64,000 nucleotides of DNA from positions 5,357,098 through 5,421,097 of the forward strand of contig NC_089276.1 in assembly GCF_963678975.1 (NCBI RefSeq). The letters run 5' to 3'. How positions within the stretch are numbered: position 1 is the stretch's first letter; every line of letters starts with the position of its first letter. Source of the stretch: Dysidea avara (Eukaryota > Porifera > Demospongiae > Dictyoceratida > Dysideidae). The notes below the pieces were generated by a model. That model was not told where the DNA came from. It worked only from the letters and a program-made list of their open reading frames with translations, and searched no databases. Below, piece after piece: positions 40,598 to 52,400 of this stretch. Position numbers and translations under genes: made by a program.

Positions 40598-40981
40598 CAA
40601 GAGCCTGAGTGACACCCCCTTGAGCCTATAAATTGGTTTTGCCCACCCACTCGGTAAACCATAAATTACCCCTGCTGACAAGTGTTAACATCATAACATA
40701 ACCTGTAAATATGTGATTGCAATAACTGTTATTGTAAGACAAGATGTTGATGGTCACGTTGGTACCACCCTAAAGCTTCCAGCAGGCATGTTGAGTATCA
40801 TTATGTCTGCCAATACCACTGTATTACACAGAAACCAGTTAACTGCCAGTTATTGGTTGCCAGTTAACTGGTTTTGAATTTGTTCTCAGGTTCACAGCTC
40901 TACTGTTTACAGGGCTCCACTGAAAATCAGCGCTGAGTGGACTCCCTGTTTAAATATTACAATTACAATTCACATCAACTC

Positions 40982-41511
40982 GATAGTCTCGTGCCCAGCT
41001 GGGCTTGCGCTAATGCGCAAACACCGTCTGGTGACAATGATCGAGTTTCTTGGGCCCTGGAAGTGCAATCCAGCCAAAATATTGGCTGGCCAATTAGAAT
41101 CGAGGAGTTGCACAATCGTATGAATGATATTGGAAGTAGACAAAAAAGCAGACTATTTAATGCCATTTATTCTATAGAAGTTACTCTCCTAAGCTATTCA
41201 AGACGTTTGTTGTCAAGTTGTTTTTTCCGGTCTCACCTTGTGAATCGTGACTTGATGTTTCACCAGAAATGATACGCTATCCTCTACTAATACGATAATT
41301 GAAAAAAATCGCATTAAGTAAACGCTCTATTTTGAGTTTTACTTTTTTCCTAGCCATGGTATTTCAGTGTTTTAAAATGATTATGCAACTCCTTGATTCT
41401 GATTGGCCAGCCAATATTTTGGCTGGATCACACTTCTGGGGCCCAAGAAACGCAAGTATTGTCACCAGACGGTGTTTGCGCATTAGTGCTAGCCCAGCTG
41501 GGCACGAGACT
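40982..41511. mobile_element. Fold-back MITE with 10-bp TSD
   Basis: About 130-bp arms are inverted (GTCTCGTGCCCAGCTGGGC at the left, GCCCAGCTGGGCACGAGAC at the right, continuing through GCGCAAACACCGTCTGGTGA). ACATCAACTC repeats at 40972-40981 and 41512-41521, a 10-bp target duplication of Mutator type. Confidence 0.85.
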
Positions 41512-41521
41512 ACATCAACTC

Positions 41522-43611
41522 TTACTTCAATTAGCGCTGAACATATCAAAACTTATGTAAGATATTCCGGATTTCCGAATAGGTTACACCCGTTTCAAAT
41601 AAAATAACACTGTCTTCTAAACAAGGTGCCATAACTTCCACATATTGTGGTAGACAGACACTAGGTTTGGTTTATCAGATTCCTCGATGAAAGGCGATTC
41701 GATTCATGTGTAAGTTCTTTGTGTAGCAACGAAGTGGAGGCTAAAAAGGAGCCTTGTACTGCGAAATTTACGTGTTCACAATGTCTGCAAAAACACATGT
41801 TTTCATCATATCTCTGTAAACTAACCTGTTTAATAATTTGTACAGTCGGAGTCTTATTAAGCATCCTTCACTGCATAGAATGATACCAAATTTAGCGAAT
41901 TTGGTTGAGGATATCAACTTGTAAATTTCCCGCCAAGATAATTAAATTTTCCAATAGGTTAATGTATGGAGCGCGTATTATGTTATCATCAACAGTAAAT
42001 AACTGTTGCTATGGCAACATTTTCCTGTTTGTACGGTCGGAATTGGATAGAGAAATTCAAGGGCTTTCTTTTGTTGTATGGTGTGCTAGAGATTTTGTGA
42101 GTTAAAGGTTGTAATTAGTGTTTTTGTATGTAGTGTAAAATACATGTATTTTGCATTGGACAAGGAATGACAAGGAATGATGAGATTTTATGATCAGCCT
42201 GTTTTACCAAGCTGAGGTTTCAAAGAAGATATTAAACAGTTTATTTGATGCATAATTCTTTAATTTTAAGGGTTTAACCCAGTGTTTTGAAAAAACTTAA
42301 TGTTAATCACCTGAAAATGCTTGATTTGACAAATCACATACATATGTTTTGATGAGTTTCAACCTCCCAAATGTGTATCCCTTCATTTTAATTTTCATTG
42401 AGTTGTGCCTTAAATTTTTGTATTCCATATTGCACTTATACTCACTTGTGAGGTTCTGTAATTATAATAATACAAGTTGTACCCACGCATAATGCGCGTG
42501 ATACTAAGACAATTGCCATGTACTATTGTGTGAATACACTTAAATGTAAACATTACTAATGATCAAGGGGTAATCACATCATTTTATACAAAGACATGAT
42601 TACGCATAGCTACTGATGTGCGCACATAATTTCTTCAATTGTGTGTGGCACTAACAACTAGCTATAATGCCGGTGACCTTGCATCAACAAAGAGTGACTG
42701 ATGTCATAGTTTTTATAATGTAGGTTGGCCTTGTGCACTTGAATTTCTGCACATCTGTGCAGTACTCATGCAGATGGATTATCAAGATGCATGTGTTCAG
42801 TTACAGGATCTACACATGCAGAGAACTACACAGTCCTCACGAAGGTGGCATATCAAGATGTGTCCCATTACAACCATGCACATACACAAAAGAGATTAGT
42901 TTTGAGCGGCGGACAAATGCCACAATTGGGATGTACTCTACTTTATTTGGATGATTATGTTGCATGAACTAACATAAAGTGTCTGAGTGTGGTATGAGGA
43001 TCAGTTTACCAGTAGTTGGTGCATCACTACAATGAGCTGTAGTCTAATTCAACTGCGTTTGTCACATACAGTGGTTTATATTTAGTTACATTGTGTTGTC
43101 TATTAGAGTAACTGAATTGAAGTTCCATTCTATATCCTAGTCGTATGGTATTGTCGTGTTGTTGACTTATTGCATGACAAAGTGTGTATGCGGTACAGTA
43201 TGGAGTATGGGTATTCAAGTTAATCGGCTGTACTGAACAAGAAGTTCAACACCAGCATGTGTATTTGGATAGAGAAGACTTGTTTGTTAAGTTGCTTTCA
43301 GAATTAAGGTATCAGCATAGCCCAGGTGAATCCTTCATACGAAGAGTGGTTGCTCAAGTAGAGGTCGTAATAGGTAGATATTGCGATGTATGTTCTATTA
43401 GGGTAGTTAAACTAATAGAGCTTCTGGAAGTTTCAGCTGTCCCTGTAGAGTTAACCAAGGAGTGAAAATGTGTCTCCCTACACGTTGAAGACTGCAATAG
43501 CAACTTCATGATCTTGTCCATGATTCGTCACCTGGTAAGGTAGATGTATGTTCTATTAGAGTAGTTGAACCTAATCTTCCGTTCTTCCTCACTCACAATG
43601 GTGTCATCCTG
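41522..43611. other. Non-coding region with motif copies and an X-box-like site
   Basis: Dispersed-motif relatives (TCTATTAGAGTA) occur at 43090, 43391 and 43551. A second X-box-like palindrome lies at 42005. A cysteine-containing open frame at 42733-42954 follows an AG (aatgtag) but shows no known domain. Confidence 0.35.
42005..42018. promoter_or_regulatory. X-box-like palindrome
   Basis: GTTGCTATGGCAAC, a 14-bp match to the RFX-type X-box. No gene start was identified next to it. Confidence 0.3.
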
Positions 43612-44003
43612 CAGGGTGCAGAGTGTGTCTTTTAGGCGAGTCTTCCTCGTGTAGTCTGTTAGGCAGTCTGATTGGAGTGATTATCGCTCATTAACTTGCC
43701 ACATCCACTATGAAACTCTCCTTTTTTGACTGTTTCCTTCTCCCTTGCAGTGGTATTGCTGGTAATCCTCTGTTTTAGGTCTGTCTATAGTCCCTGACTT
43801 GCTTGTATTTGTGTCGCAGTAGCTATACTTCGTCTAGCGCACAGTGGTGTAGGCCTCAGGATGTCTATCCTTGTAGTGGACAGCGCAGCAGGGTGCAGAG
43901 TGTGTATTGCTGGCAAGTCTTCCTTCTGTAGTCTCTGTCAAGTGGCCTGATAGGAATGATCATTGCTTGTAGACTTGCCACACCAACTACGGAATTATCC
44001 TTT
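43612..44003. repeat. Diverged direct repeat, period about 277 bp
   Basis: GCAGGGTGCAGAGTGTGT starts both copies (about 43611 and 43888) and each runs about 115 bp to a CTTGCCACA...CTTTT end. Confidence 0.7.
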
Positions 44004-44640
44004 TATACTGGTGGATGTGTTTGCCAGATGATAGCGTGCACACCAGATTACATGATCAAATTCACTGGTGTGATTGGTTAAATCATGAAAAAGTGATCGA
44101 TCCTATCTCATTGTAAGCTTTTAAGTTAACCCATGATGTCATCTGATTTCTATTGGCAATGCGTGTATACCGGAACGCCGTATATGCGTATCGTAAACTT
44201 ATAATGGCCATTGACAGTGATAAGTATCTCGCAACCAAGGATAGCACGTAATGATAGACACGAAAACCACCTTATGAAACATTGATTTGGACGGGTAGTT
44301 GGTCTAGCGAGTTTGAAGCTAATCGGGAGAAAAACCTGGGAGGAGTTTGTGTTTGGAATCCGACTAAGAACGAAGGGGCAGTGCCAGAAAACAGAATTAT
44401 TATATAGATAATAATATTGGTAATACTATCAACATTGATCTGTAGTATTAACTGTAGGAAATTTCTAGGCTATTCTATTGGTATTTCTCCCACTGCTACT
44501 TGTAAGCTGGCCTCTGACAATATCAAACGCCAACACATTGACAACTGCTCTATTAGAGGGGAATGTAAAGTGTGGATCCTAAAAAAATTTGTGACATCTG
44601 CATTTCACTTTCATATTGCTGTGGAGAGTCTTAGAGTGAC

Positions 44641-44900
44641 TATGGCGGTGGTTGTGGTGATATAGTGAAGTATGGTGTACCTGTGGGTGGTAACAGCACC
44701 AAAAATGATGCGTGAATCTGCATAGTAGTACCAGGTTCTTCTCAGGATCAGCGAGCAAGAGAGGAATAAGGATCAGCCACATGCACACATAGAACCCACA
44801 ATCAAATCTCTAATGACACTTGATCATGCGTGCAATATTACAACTATAAAGTACTGTGTAAAGTGCTATGGTATGGGTTCATTGTTCCAGCATCGTGACA
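44641..44900 (-). repeat. BEL/Pao 3' LTR (260 bp)
   Basis: Matches the right LTR through GGTTCATTGTTCC and the closing TGACA, with only one copy of the 61-bp unit that is repeated in the other LTR. Confidence 0.9.
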
Positions 44901-44952
44901 TCCTCAGGGGGGAGGGGAGTCGGGTGGGCAGCAAGAGCTCTAGCCCATTCCT

Positions 44953-46418
44953 TTATCTTCGTAGTAGCTCTATGGGCTGACATCGTTGTGGTCGAGCACT
45001 TACTAATGGCTCATTACCTGTCAATGACTCAGTAGTGACAATATCAACTCTCTGTGTTGCCTCAGTCTCAGTTTGAGTTGTCACATTGAATTCCAATGGA
45101 TATAGTCTTGTGACCAGTCGGTTGGTCAGTCCAGTAGCAGTCCGTAGCGTTACTGCTCGTACTATACCATCTCCTGTGATCAACTCTTCCAGTATTCCCA
45201 TCTTCCAAGTAGCACGAGGTGCATTGTCATGGAGAAGTACCACATCTCCTGTCCTAACTGTTAACTATTGTTACCAGTAGCTCAATGAACTTCTCTTAAG
45301 GATGTAAGGTACTCATGGTGCCAGCGTTTCTGTATATTCTGCAGTATGGCAAAAAATTACCACAAATCTTACCATAGCTAGGATCAATCAGTTCATCATC
45401 ATCTGCTGCTTCATGAGGGAGGCATATTATCCGTCTTCCATGCAGTATGACTGTCTCTAAAGTGATTAGTGATACGTGTTGTCTCCCAAAAAACCTTCTT
45501 CAATGCTGCTTTGGTAAGTCCCACTATTCGTTCCCAGAAACCGCCCCACCATAAGGCTCTATTGGGGATAAATTTCCAAGTAACTCCTTGCTTACCCAGC
45601 TCTCTGTTTACTTTCTGATGACTGCATCAGGGACCGTAGCTCATCTGCGGCAGAGAGATAGGTGAAAGCATTATCTGAGACCATTATGGTAGGGAGCGAT
45701 CTTCTTGCAGCAAACTCACAAAATTCAAGGAGAAACGTCTATGTACTAAGGTATTGAACAATCTCGAAACGAAGTGCACGCGTAGTGACGCATGTAAATA
45801 AACACAAGTAGAGTTTAATTTCCTCTCCTCCATGTCGCACATACAGTGCTCCAGTGAAGTCCACTCCTGTATAAGTGAATGGATGAACATCTTGTGTCCA
45901 TATGGATGGCAGTGGTGCTGGGTCTGGTGTAGGATATGGGTTACTGAGACCTTACGGCAGATGACACAATTACGTAGTATTGACTTAATAAATTGTCTAA
46001 CAGCTGAAATCCAATAGGATTGTCAGAGAGCAGTCAGTGTTGCTCCTGTGCCTGAGTGGCATAGTGTCGTGTGTATGTCTAGAGTAATCAGTGAGGATAG
46101 TGGGTGTTTGGAAGGTAGGAGGTACGGGAACTTGGTTGCTTTATTAAGTGGCGCATTGTGGATGCGTCCACCACATCGTAGATATCCCTTGGAGTCTAGG
46201 AATAATCGAAGTTGTCTGACAAACATAATACGGCTAGTGTCGGGTTGTTTTGCAGTCTGATCAAGGTTAGCAAGTTCTCTCCAGTACACAGTTTGTTGGG
46301 TATCTTTGATCGATCGTAATCTTACTAAAATGAGTTCCTCAGCACTAACAGGTCCAGTCTGGCATTGTTCTGGGGAAGTTCTCAACTTTAATGCAAAACG
46401 AAGAACATATGCAGTCAT
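44953..46418 (-). pseudogene. BEL/Pao integrase and DUF5641-like C-terminus
   Basis: From 46418: a zinc-binding N-terminus with GYLRCGGRIHNAPL and HPLSSLITLDIHTTLCHSG, then IKSILRNCVICRK (Cys pair), a catalytic-core fragment PTIMVSDNA, and PNRALWWGGFWERIVGL, all standard Pao integrase landmarks in shifting frames. At 45243-44953 follow HDNAPRATWKMGILEELI and VRAVTLRT, the DUF5641 chromodomain-like end. Frameshifts make it non-functional. Confidence 0.88.
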
Positions 46419-46622
46419 AGTAGGTAATTTACTAAATGTACTGTGGTGGTTGATTGAGATAACACAATGAAGTCCAACATCAGACTGGTTCGGGACAAAC
46501 TCTGTTGTAGTTGCTGCTGCTACAAGTAGTGGAGATAGACATGCTTGTTCACAGGATGGCCATAATGATGGTGTAGTTACCTAGTCTGGTCCACGGTGCC
46601 ATAGCTTTGAAGACATCAGTGC

Positions 46623-48250
46623 CTAGGTAGTTGTGCCCCTAGACAAAAGGTCTACAGGATTCACTAGTGTGGGGCAGTATCTCCAGTTGGCATTAGGAAG
46701 GTTTGTCTGTATTTCTGTTACATGGTTCCATACAAAGGTGGGAAGTTGCTTGGTACTGCTGACCCAGTGCAGCACAATCTGGCTGTCAGACCAAATAAAT
46801 ATTGGTGGGTCTTGCAATGGGAGGTGCGTCATTACAAAATGTGTTAGTCTTGTGGCAATCAGTGCAGTCATCAGTTCAAGACGTGGCAGTGTGAGATGCT
46901 TCAGTGGTGTAGCACGAGTTTTTTCTAACACAAATGAGACTTGGTTGTTGTCTGTTTACAAGGAAGATGATAGCTCCATAGGCCTTCTGGCTTGCATCAG
47001 CAAAGCAGTGGATAATAGGTTGTGTGGGAGGAGCTGGGAAGTAGCATCTCTTGACAGAGAACTCTGAAGATTGTTTCAAATCATTAGCAATTTCTGACCA
47101 GTCCTTAGCTAGGTCATCATTTAGTGGTTCATCCCAACCAACCTTGTGTTGCCACAACGTCTGTATAAAAATCTTAGCTTGAACTACAACTGGGGAGATA
47201 AAACCCAAAGGATTAATAATCCTTGATGTGGCTTGTAGTACTTCTCTGTTGGTGACCAAGTGGCTGTTTGTGAGGAGAAAGGGCTTTGCTACTAGTGACA
47301 GTAAATTAGTGGATGGGTCCCAACGGAGACCTAAAACATTAACAGTGCTGTGAACATTGGCAGTATTGTCTTGAACAGCATTGGCAGTATTGTCTTGAAC
47401 AGCATTGGCCTGAAGTCTGCTACTGTTGGAGGACCATCTACGGAGGTTGAACATTCCACTAGACATAATGGCTGGTGTTTCCTTGTAATAGTCTGTAGCC
47501 GCATCCTCTGTATCACAGCCAGTAATGACGTTGTCAATGTAAAGATTAATTTGCATGTCACGTATTATGTTGCTTGAGAAGATGTTGAAGGACTGCATTA
47601 AGTATGAAAGGGGAGCTAGCTGCTCCAAAGGTTATCACTTTGAAACGATAATCTGGGTGAAAGCGTGTGTTCAAAAAAGCTTTATCAATATCACCTTAGA
47701 TCCCAAATTGATGAAGTCTGAAGCGAATGAGGATGGCATGCAAATCATTACTACATGGTATACTGATCTCTAAGCAGTCATTAAGTGAGGGGTGGTTAGA
47801 TGACTGTCGGCAGCTACGATCAAAAACAATTCTAGTGAGTGTAGTTGGTGAATCTTTCTCTACTGCATGGTGTGGAATGTAATGAGTCAGTATACTCACT
47901 TGATGTGTCAACACTCTCAATGAACCCCCTGGCTTCTTGGTCAGTAATGATCTGGTGGTACAATAGTGATAGCTTAGGTTTAGTAGCTAATCTCCTTGCT
48001 AACTGTCATGTTCTACGTTCTGTCACAGTGTAATTACTAGGAAGGGGAGGATGATGTGTTCTCCAAGGAAATCTGGCTACGTATGCCCCATCAGTGGCTC
48101 TTGTGACACAGGAGGTGAGGTAATTTTCTGTCATGCTGACTTCAACATCACCTTGTGAAACTCCAATCAATTCCAAAGTCCAGAAGCGTTCTAAGTCAAA
48201 GTCACTTTGTGTTAGGATGATAATCATTGAAACATTGGTTGTCATGGAAT
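46623..48250 (-). pseudogene. BEL/Pao reverse transcriptase and RNase H
   Basis: Landmarks in order: LERFWTLELIGV and FPWRTHHPPLPSNY (RT N-terminus, near 48200-48030); HYIPHHAV, RIVFDRS and PSLNDCL (47900-47760); INLYIDNVITG, the Y-x-D-N variant of the catalytic box usual in Pao (about 47540); NVLGLRWD; FISPVVVQAKIFIQTLWQ; RNase H with CFADASQKAYGA and, from 46931, TLPRLELMTALIATRL and IWSDSQIVLHWV. A 27-bp duplication at about 47353-47406 repeats the residues N-A-V-Q-D-N-T-A. Several frameshifts. Confidence 0.9.
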
Positions 48251-48473
48251 GAGTGTGCCCTTGTTGGGTTGGGCCTGAGAGGAGGTATCCTAGCTTCGAC
48301 TCTACTGCGGTTGGTCCACTGCCACGAACAACTTTATCTCCAACTATGTCCCCTGCTCCTACTAAAAGTGAAACTGCGAACTTGCTGTCTGAACTAAGGG
48401 ATGAGCCAGTTGAAGGCCTTGAAGGTATGGAAGTTCTGAAAAATCAAGGCTTGTGCAGTTCTGAAGTGGTGTT

Positions 48474-50172
48474 TCAATGAATGGTACTAAATTGTAATTC
48501 TTCTCCACTCCTAGTGAGCAATGTGATCCTAAGATGGTGACTTGTTGGATGCTTGTTCCCAAATGGTGAAATAGTTATGAATTCCTTAGAGTAAGGTTGG
48601 AGATCCAGAATGCTGGCTAGTTCTTTGGTTATGAATGACCTCTGGGACCCTTCATCTAGTAGTATATTGGCTTCAACACATCTGTTTCGACTTGTCACTT
48701 TTGCTACAGCCGTTTTGAGAAGGCAAACATTGTTGTGTTTGGGAGGGAGGGTCACAGAGTATACGCCAGTAGGTTGAACAGTAGGTTGAAGCTGAAGAGT
48801 AGGATGTACTCCAGTAGATTGAAAGGTCACGGAAGCAGGTTGAAGTTGAACAGGGGGTTGAAGTTGAACAGGGGGTTGAAGTTGAACAGGGGGTTGAAGT
48901 TGAACAGAGGGTGGAGGGAGAGCTGTGGTATTGCTCTGCTGCTGCTGTACAGTGTTGACTGGAGTGGTAGGTAGGTTGTGGTTACTCTGGTGTCCAAGGG
49001 CACAAAGGCTTGTATGATGTTTATGGAAGCAGTGGTGACAACGGTGCTTTGAGTTACAAGAGGAAATCCTGTGGTGTCCTAAACAGCTGAAGCACAATCT
49101 GTCCTGACGTACAATATCAGTGCGCTGCTTAGGATCTGTGACAGTAGTGCATAATGAGGGAGAGTGAGGACCTTTACGGAAGGGGCACTGTGCTTTCAAT
49201 TTAACAATCGGCTTGCCAGCTCCAGCAGCAAATGCAGCTGTTGGTGACAGTGTGTTTTCCACTTGTTATCCCATCTCAAAGACATATAGCTCATTACGAA
49301 TAGCAGAATGTAGCTCAGTAACAGTCCACTCTCTCTTGCCATGTGCTCTCACTAGGTTTTGTTTGATCTTCCCAGGGAGCTTTCCAATGATGATTGGCAC
49401 AAGCAAGCTGCCATAGGAGTCTTCTGTCTTCCTGAGTGATGCAAGACTACGATTATGACTTTCTATAGCATCATGGAACTCACGTAAACTGGAGTATGAC
49501 TGACTGGGGGTGGGAAGATTAATGAGAGCTTGCATATGTGCATCAATTTGCTTGTATGGCTGTCCAAAGCGTTCTTGTAGTAAACCTACTGAATGAGTGT
49601 AGTTAGCAGTGGTCAGCTGAAATCCAGCAATGACTTCTCCCTTGAGTTGAGCACGCAAGTAGCTCAGTTTCTGGACTCCGGTCAGGGTTGTGTTATTGTG
49701 TACAGCTGTCTCGAAACTGTCCCAGAATGCTTGCCAAAAGAGTGGATTACCAGACAAGTCCAATATTGGGAGACAAGTAAGTGAGGCAGGTTCTCTACTG
49801 TGATGCTGTGGAGATACAAGAGGGGGGTGGGTTGCCGGGGATGTGTCTTCATGTCGAGTTGCTACTACTTCAGAAACAGTGGGAGTATGGCGATGTGTAA
49901 TCTTGGCCTTAGCAGTAGATATCAATGATGCAATCTCCTCTGTTTGTAATATTTCAGCCTCTATCTCTTCATCATTGTCCAGAATCTTAGTGTCTAGTGC
50001 AGTTATGAAACTGTTCTTATGGCTAAGTTGTTTGTGCAGGTCCCTCAGAGTAGCTATTTGATCTGCGGTGAGGGGCGTGGTAGTAGCGAGGGACTCATCT
50101 ACACTCTATAGTAGTTTTGTCAGATGTATGATAACCTCTTTGAGAACTTATGGCTCGCTTGACTGCTGCCAT
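48474..50172 (-). pseudogene. BEL/Pao gag and protease
   Basis: ATG at 50172 starts MAAVKRAISSQRGYHT; a frameshift near 50100 leads to the gag core (GNPLFWQAFWDSFETAVHNN, KLSYLRAQLKGEVIA, ERFGQPY), the DUF1759 domain. An in-frame TAA at 49266-49268 precedes the zinc-finger part (CFSCLGHHRISSC and CHHCFHKHHTSLC) and the DUF1758 aspartic protease with LLDEGSQRSFI. A 21-bp tandem repeat at 48838-48912 encodes repeated LQPPVQ units. Confidence 0.9.
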
Positions 50173-50204
50173 GATCCTTGATTTATAGCTCACAGCACCA
50201 AAAA

Positions 50205-50692
50205 TGTGGCGGCAGTTGTGACAATTATAGTGAAGTATGGCGTACCTGTGGTCACAGCACTAAAAATGTAGCGGCGGTTGTGACCATATAGTGAAGTATG
50301 GCGTACCTGTGGTCACAGCACTAAAAGTGTGGCGCGGCTGTGACAATATAGTGAAGTATGGCATACCTGTGGTCACAGCATTAAAAATGTGGCCGTGGTT
50401 GTGACCATATAGTGACGTATGGCATACTTGTGGTCACAGTACTAAAAATGTGGTGGCGGTTGTGACCATATAGTGAAGTATGGCGTACTTGTGGTCACAG
50501 CACTAAAATTGATGTGTGAATTTGTTTAGTAGTACTAAGTTCCTCTCAGGACCAGTGAGCGAGAGAGGAATAAGGATCAGCCACCCACACATATAGAACC
50601 CACAATTGAGTCTCTAACGACACGTGATCATGAGTGCAATATTACAACTATAAAGTGCTATAGCACGGGTTCATTGTTCCGTTGTCATGACA
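50205..50692 (-). repeat. BEL/Pao 5' LTR (488 bp) with five 61-bp units
   Basis: ATAGTGAAGTATGG recurs at 50227, 50288, 50348, 50409 and 50470, spaced 60-61 bp. The remainder matches the other LTR. The LTR runs TGT..ACA in element sense. Confidence 0.9.
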
Positions 50693-50706
50693 GTGACATC
50701 CATCAA

Positions 50707-51337
50707 TAGAGGTGTACCGATAATCGGATCGGCTACAATGTCGATCACTGATATGGTATTTTTTACCAATATCGGTATCAGTACAGAACAGCAGGAGGAC
50801 CGATATCGCTACCGATATTTGTACAGTAGTAATAGTTTGTACATAAACAGATTATGCACGTTATCCATGTGGCTCTGGCTTATTGTTCACTCTGCAACAA
50901 GCGCTACCAGAAGCCATATAAATACACGTGATTCTAGTGTTTGTTGCTGGAAAGCTTATCATAGTCTTTACAAATGAAGCAATTATAGAGTACCTTTGTA
51001 ATAAAAGAAGGGTCACAGGATAACCAAGGAAACTTGCTGTATCAGCTTTCTCACAAGCCAATAGAATGCAGAGTAATGCAGAAATATCTGTTTAAGGCTT
51101 CATGGGAGTATACATAAAAATGTTTGTGGGTGCCTAATTGTCTGGATTGCACAATAGAAACCCAAACTGTATTTCACCACAGGAAGAGTATAGCAATGAA
51201 TACATGTTGTAGGGTAGGTAAATGTACACTTTCATTGTTAATGCAAATATTGGATCGACTATCGGTTATCGGCTTCTTTTGGTTACGTCAATATCGGACA
51301 TTGGTACATGCCAAAAACCCATATCGGTACACCTCTA
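50707..51337. mobile_element. MITE with TAGAGGTGTACCGATA ends
   Basis: Left TAGAGGTGTACCGATA, right TATCGGTACACCTCTA. TAGAGGTGCACCGAT-like ends occur in hAT elements, but the flanks (CCATCAA / CCATTCAA) only approximate an 8-bp repeat. The interior is rich in ATCGGTATC phrases. It lies 14 bp from the BEL/Pao element. Confidence 0.7.
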
Positions 51338-51344
51338 CCATTCA

Positions 51345-52400
51345 ATCCACCCAATCATTTGTGCTGAAGTTTGTAAAACAGTGGTTAAATTTGCCTCATA
51401 ACTGCACTCAAGGAACTGTTTCATCCTGATGTTTTAGACCTTCCATTTTTGCCTCATTTCAAGGAATCTGCTAAGCTGTCTTATATCCTGGCTATTGAAC
51501 GCTCTGTTGACTGAATGATTGTTGAGTTGCATCAGTCTCTGTTGTCTATTGACTTTCATGATGCACCAGGTGTTGTTTTCTGCTGCTAAGGCAACATCCA
51601 TTCATCTACTTTTAAGAGCAAGGCTCATAGCAGTTTACGTTCCTCTCAAGTTGATTATTGGAATTCTACTCTCGAATCATTGATTGTACAGAATAAATTT
51701 CTGGGTATAGTTACTCTAGAACAAGAATGTCCCCTGTAGAAAAAACTGATGTATGGTTTACCTGAAAAGCAGCTTTCTTTCTTATTGCGAGCCGGTTATG
51801 ACACCGTACAAACACCATTGAATCTAGCTTGCTGATTATAATCGTTAGTCCAGTTTGTACCCTTTGTCACTCTACTCAGCTTACAACTAACCATGTTTTA
51901 ACTGGTTGTTCTATGGCACTTGATCAAGGGAGATACACCCTTGGTGTCATGACCCTGTTTTGCAGGTTTTTGTTCAGAACTTTAAAATTGATTTACCAAC
52001 TTGTTATAAAGCTTATGCTGATCTTCCTGGCTACCAGGCCAGTATTAGTCCCCAAAGTACTATTCCACGTCATACTGTAAGAAGACCTGATCTCGTGTTG
52101 GTTTCCACAGATTCCATTGTGCTATTAGAACTCTCTGTGGTCACTAATACTCGATATCACTTTTTGGCTACAAGGAACCAGAAGATTGCTATGGTTCATT
52201 ACTGCTGGACCTTCAACATGCTGGATTTTTGGTTGATCTTGTGAAAATTGAAGTTGGCTGTCTAGGCCATTTCATGCCAGTGACCATTACAAAACTTAGC
52301 AATGTATGCCATCTACCGAAGAGTACAATACGTTGCATACTTCAGCAGGCAGCTCGTGTTGCCATCTCCTGTTCGTACAGGATATTTAATAAAGATGTAC
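51345..52400 (+). pseudogene. LINE relic with CCHC finger and restriction-like endonuclease
   Basis: Frames give PVCTLCHSTQLTTNHVLTGC (C-x2-C-x8-H-x4-C), then LPGYQASISPQSTIP, RPDLVLVSTDS followed by VLLELSVVTNTRYHFLATRN, then VGCLGHFMPVTI and QQAARVAISCSYRIF. A CCHC motif followed by a PD...E-type nuclease is the C-terminal layout of R2/NeSL-type non-LTR retrotransposons. The assignment is by motif order; the RT itself is not visible. Several frameshifts. Confidence 0.6.

Larger units (their letters stand above)
44641..50692 (-). mobile_element. BEL/Pao LTR retrotransposon
   Basis: A 6.05-kb element read on the minus strand, flanked by GTGAC at 44636-44640 and 50693-50697 (5-bp target duplication). 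Order in its own sense: LTR, gag, protease, RT, RNase H, integrase, C-terminal DUF5641-like domain, LTR. Frames are broken by several stops and shifts. It lies downstream of the second signal-peptide exon. Confidence 0.92.

Noticed and set aside
42733-42954. Possible Cys-rich exon of the second gene
   Set aside because: It follows an AG and has six cysteines, but there is no donor in the right place, no family match and the frame ends in a stop.
46633-48974. Plus-strand frames of 62-144 codons within the BEL/Pao element
   Set aside because: Antisense shadows of gag-pol; no independent motifs.
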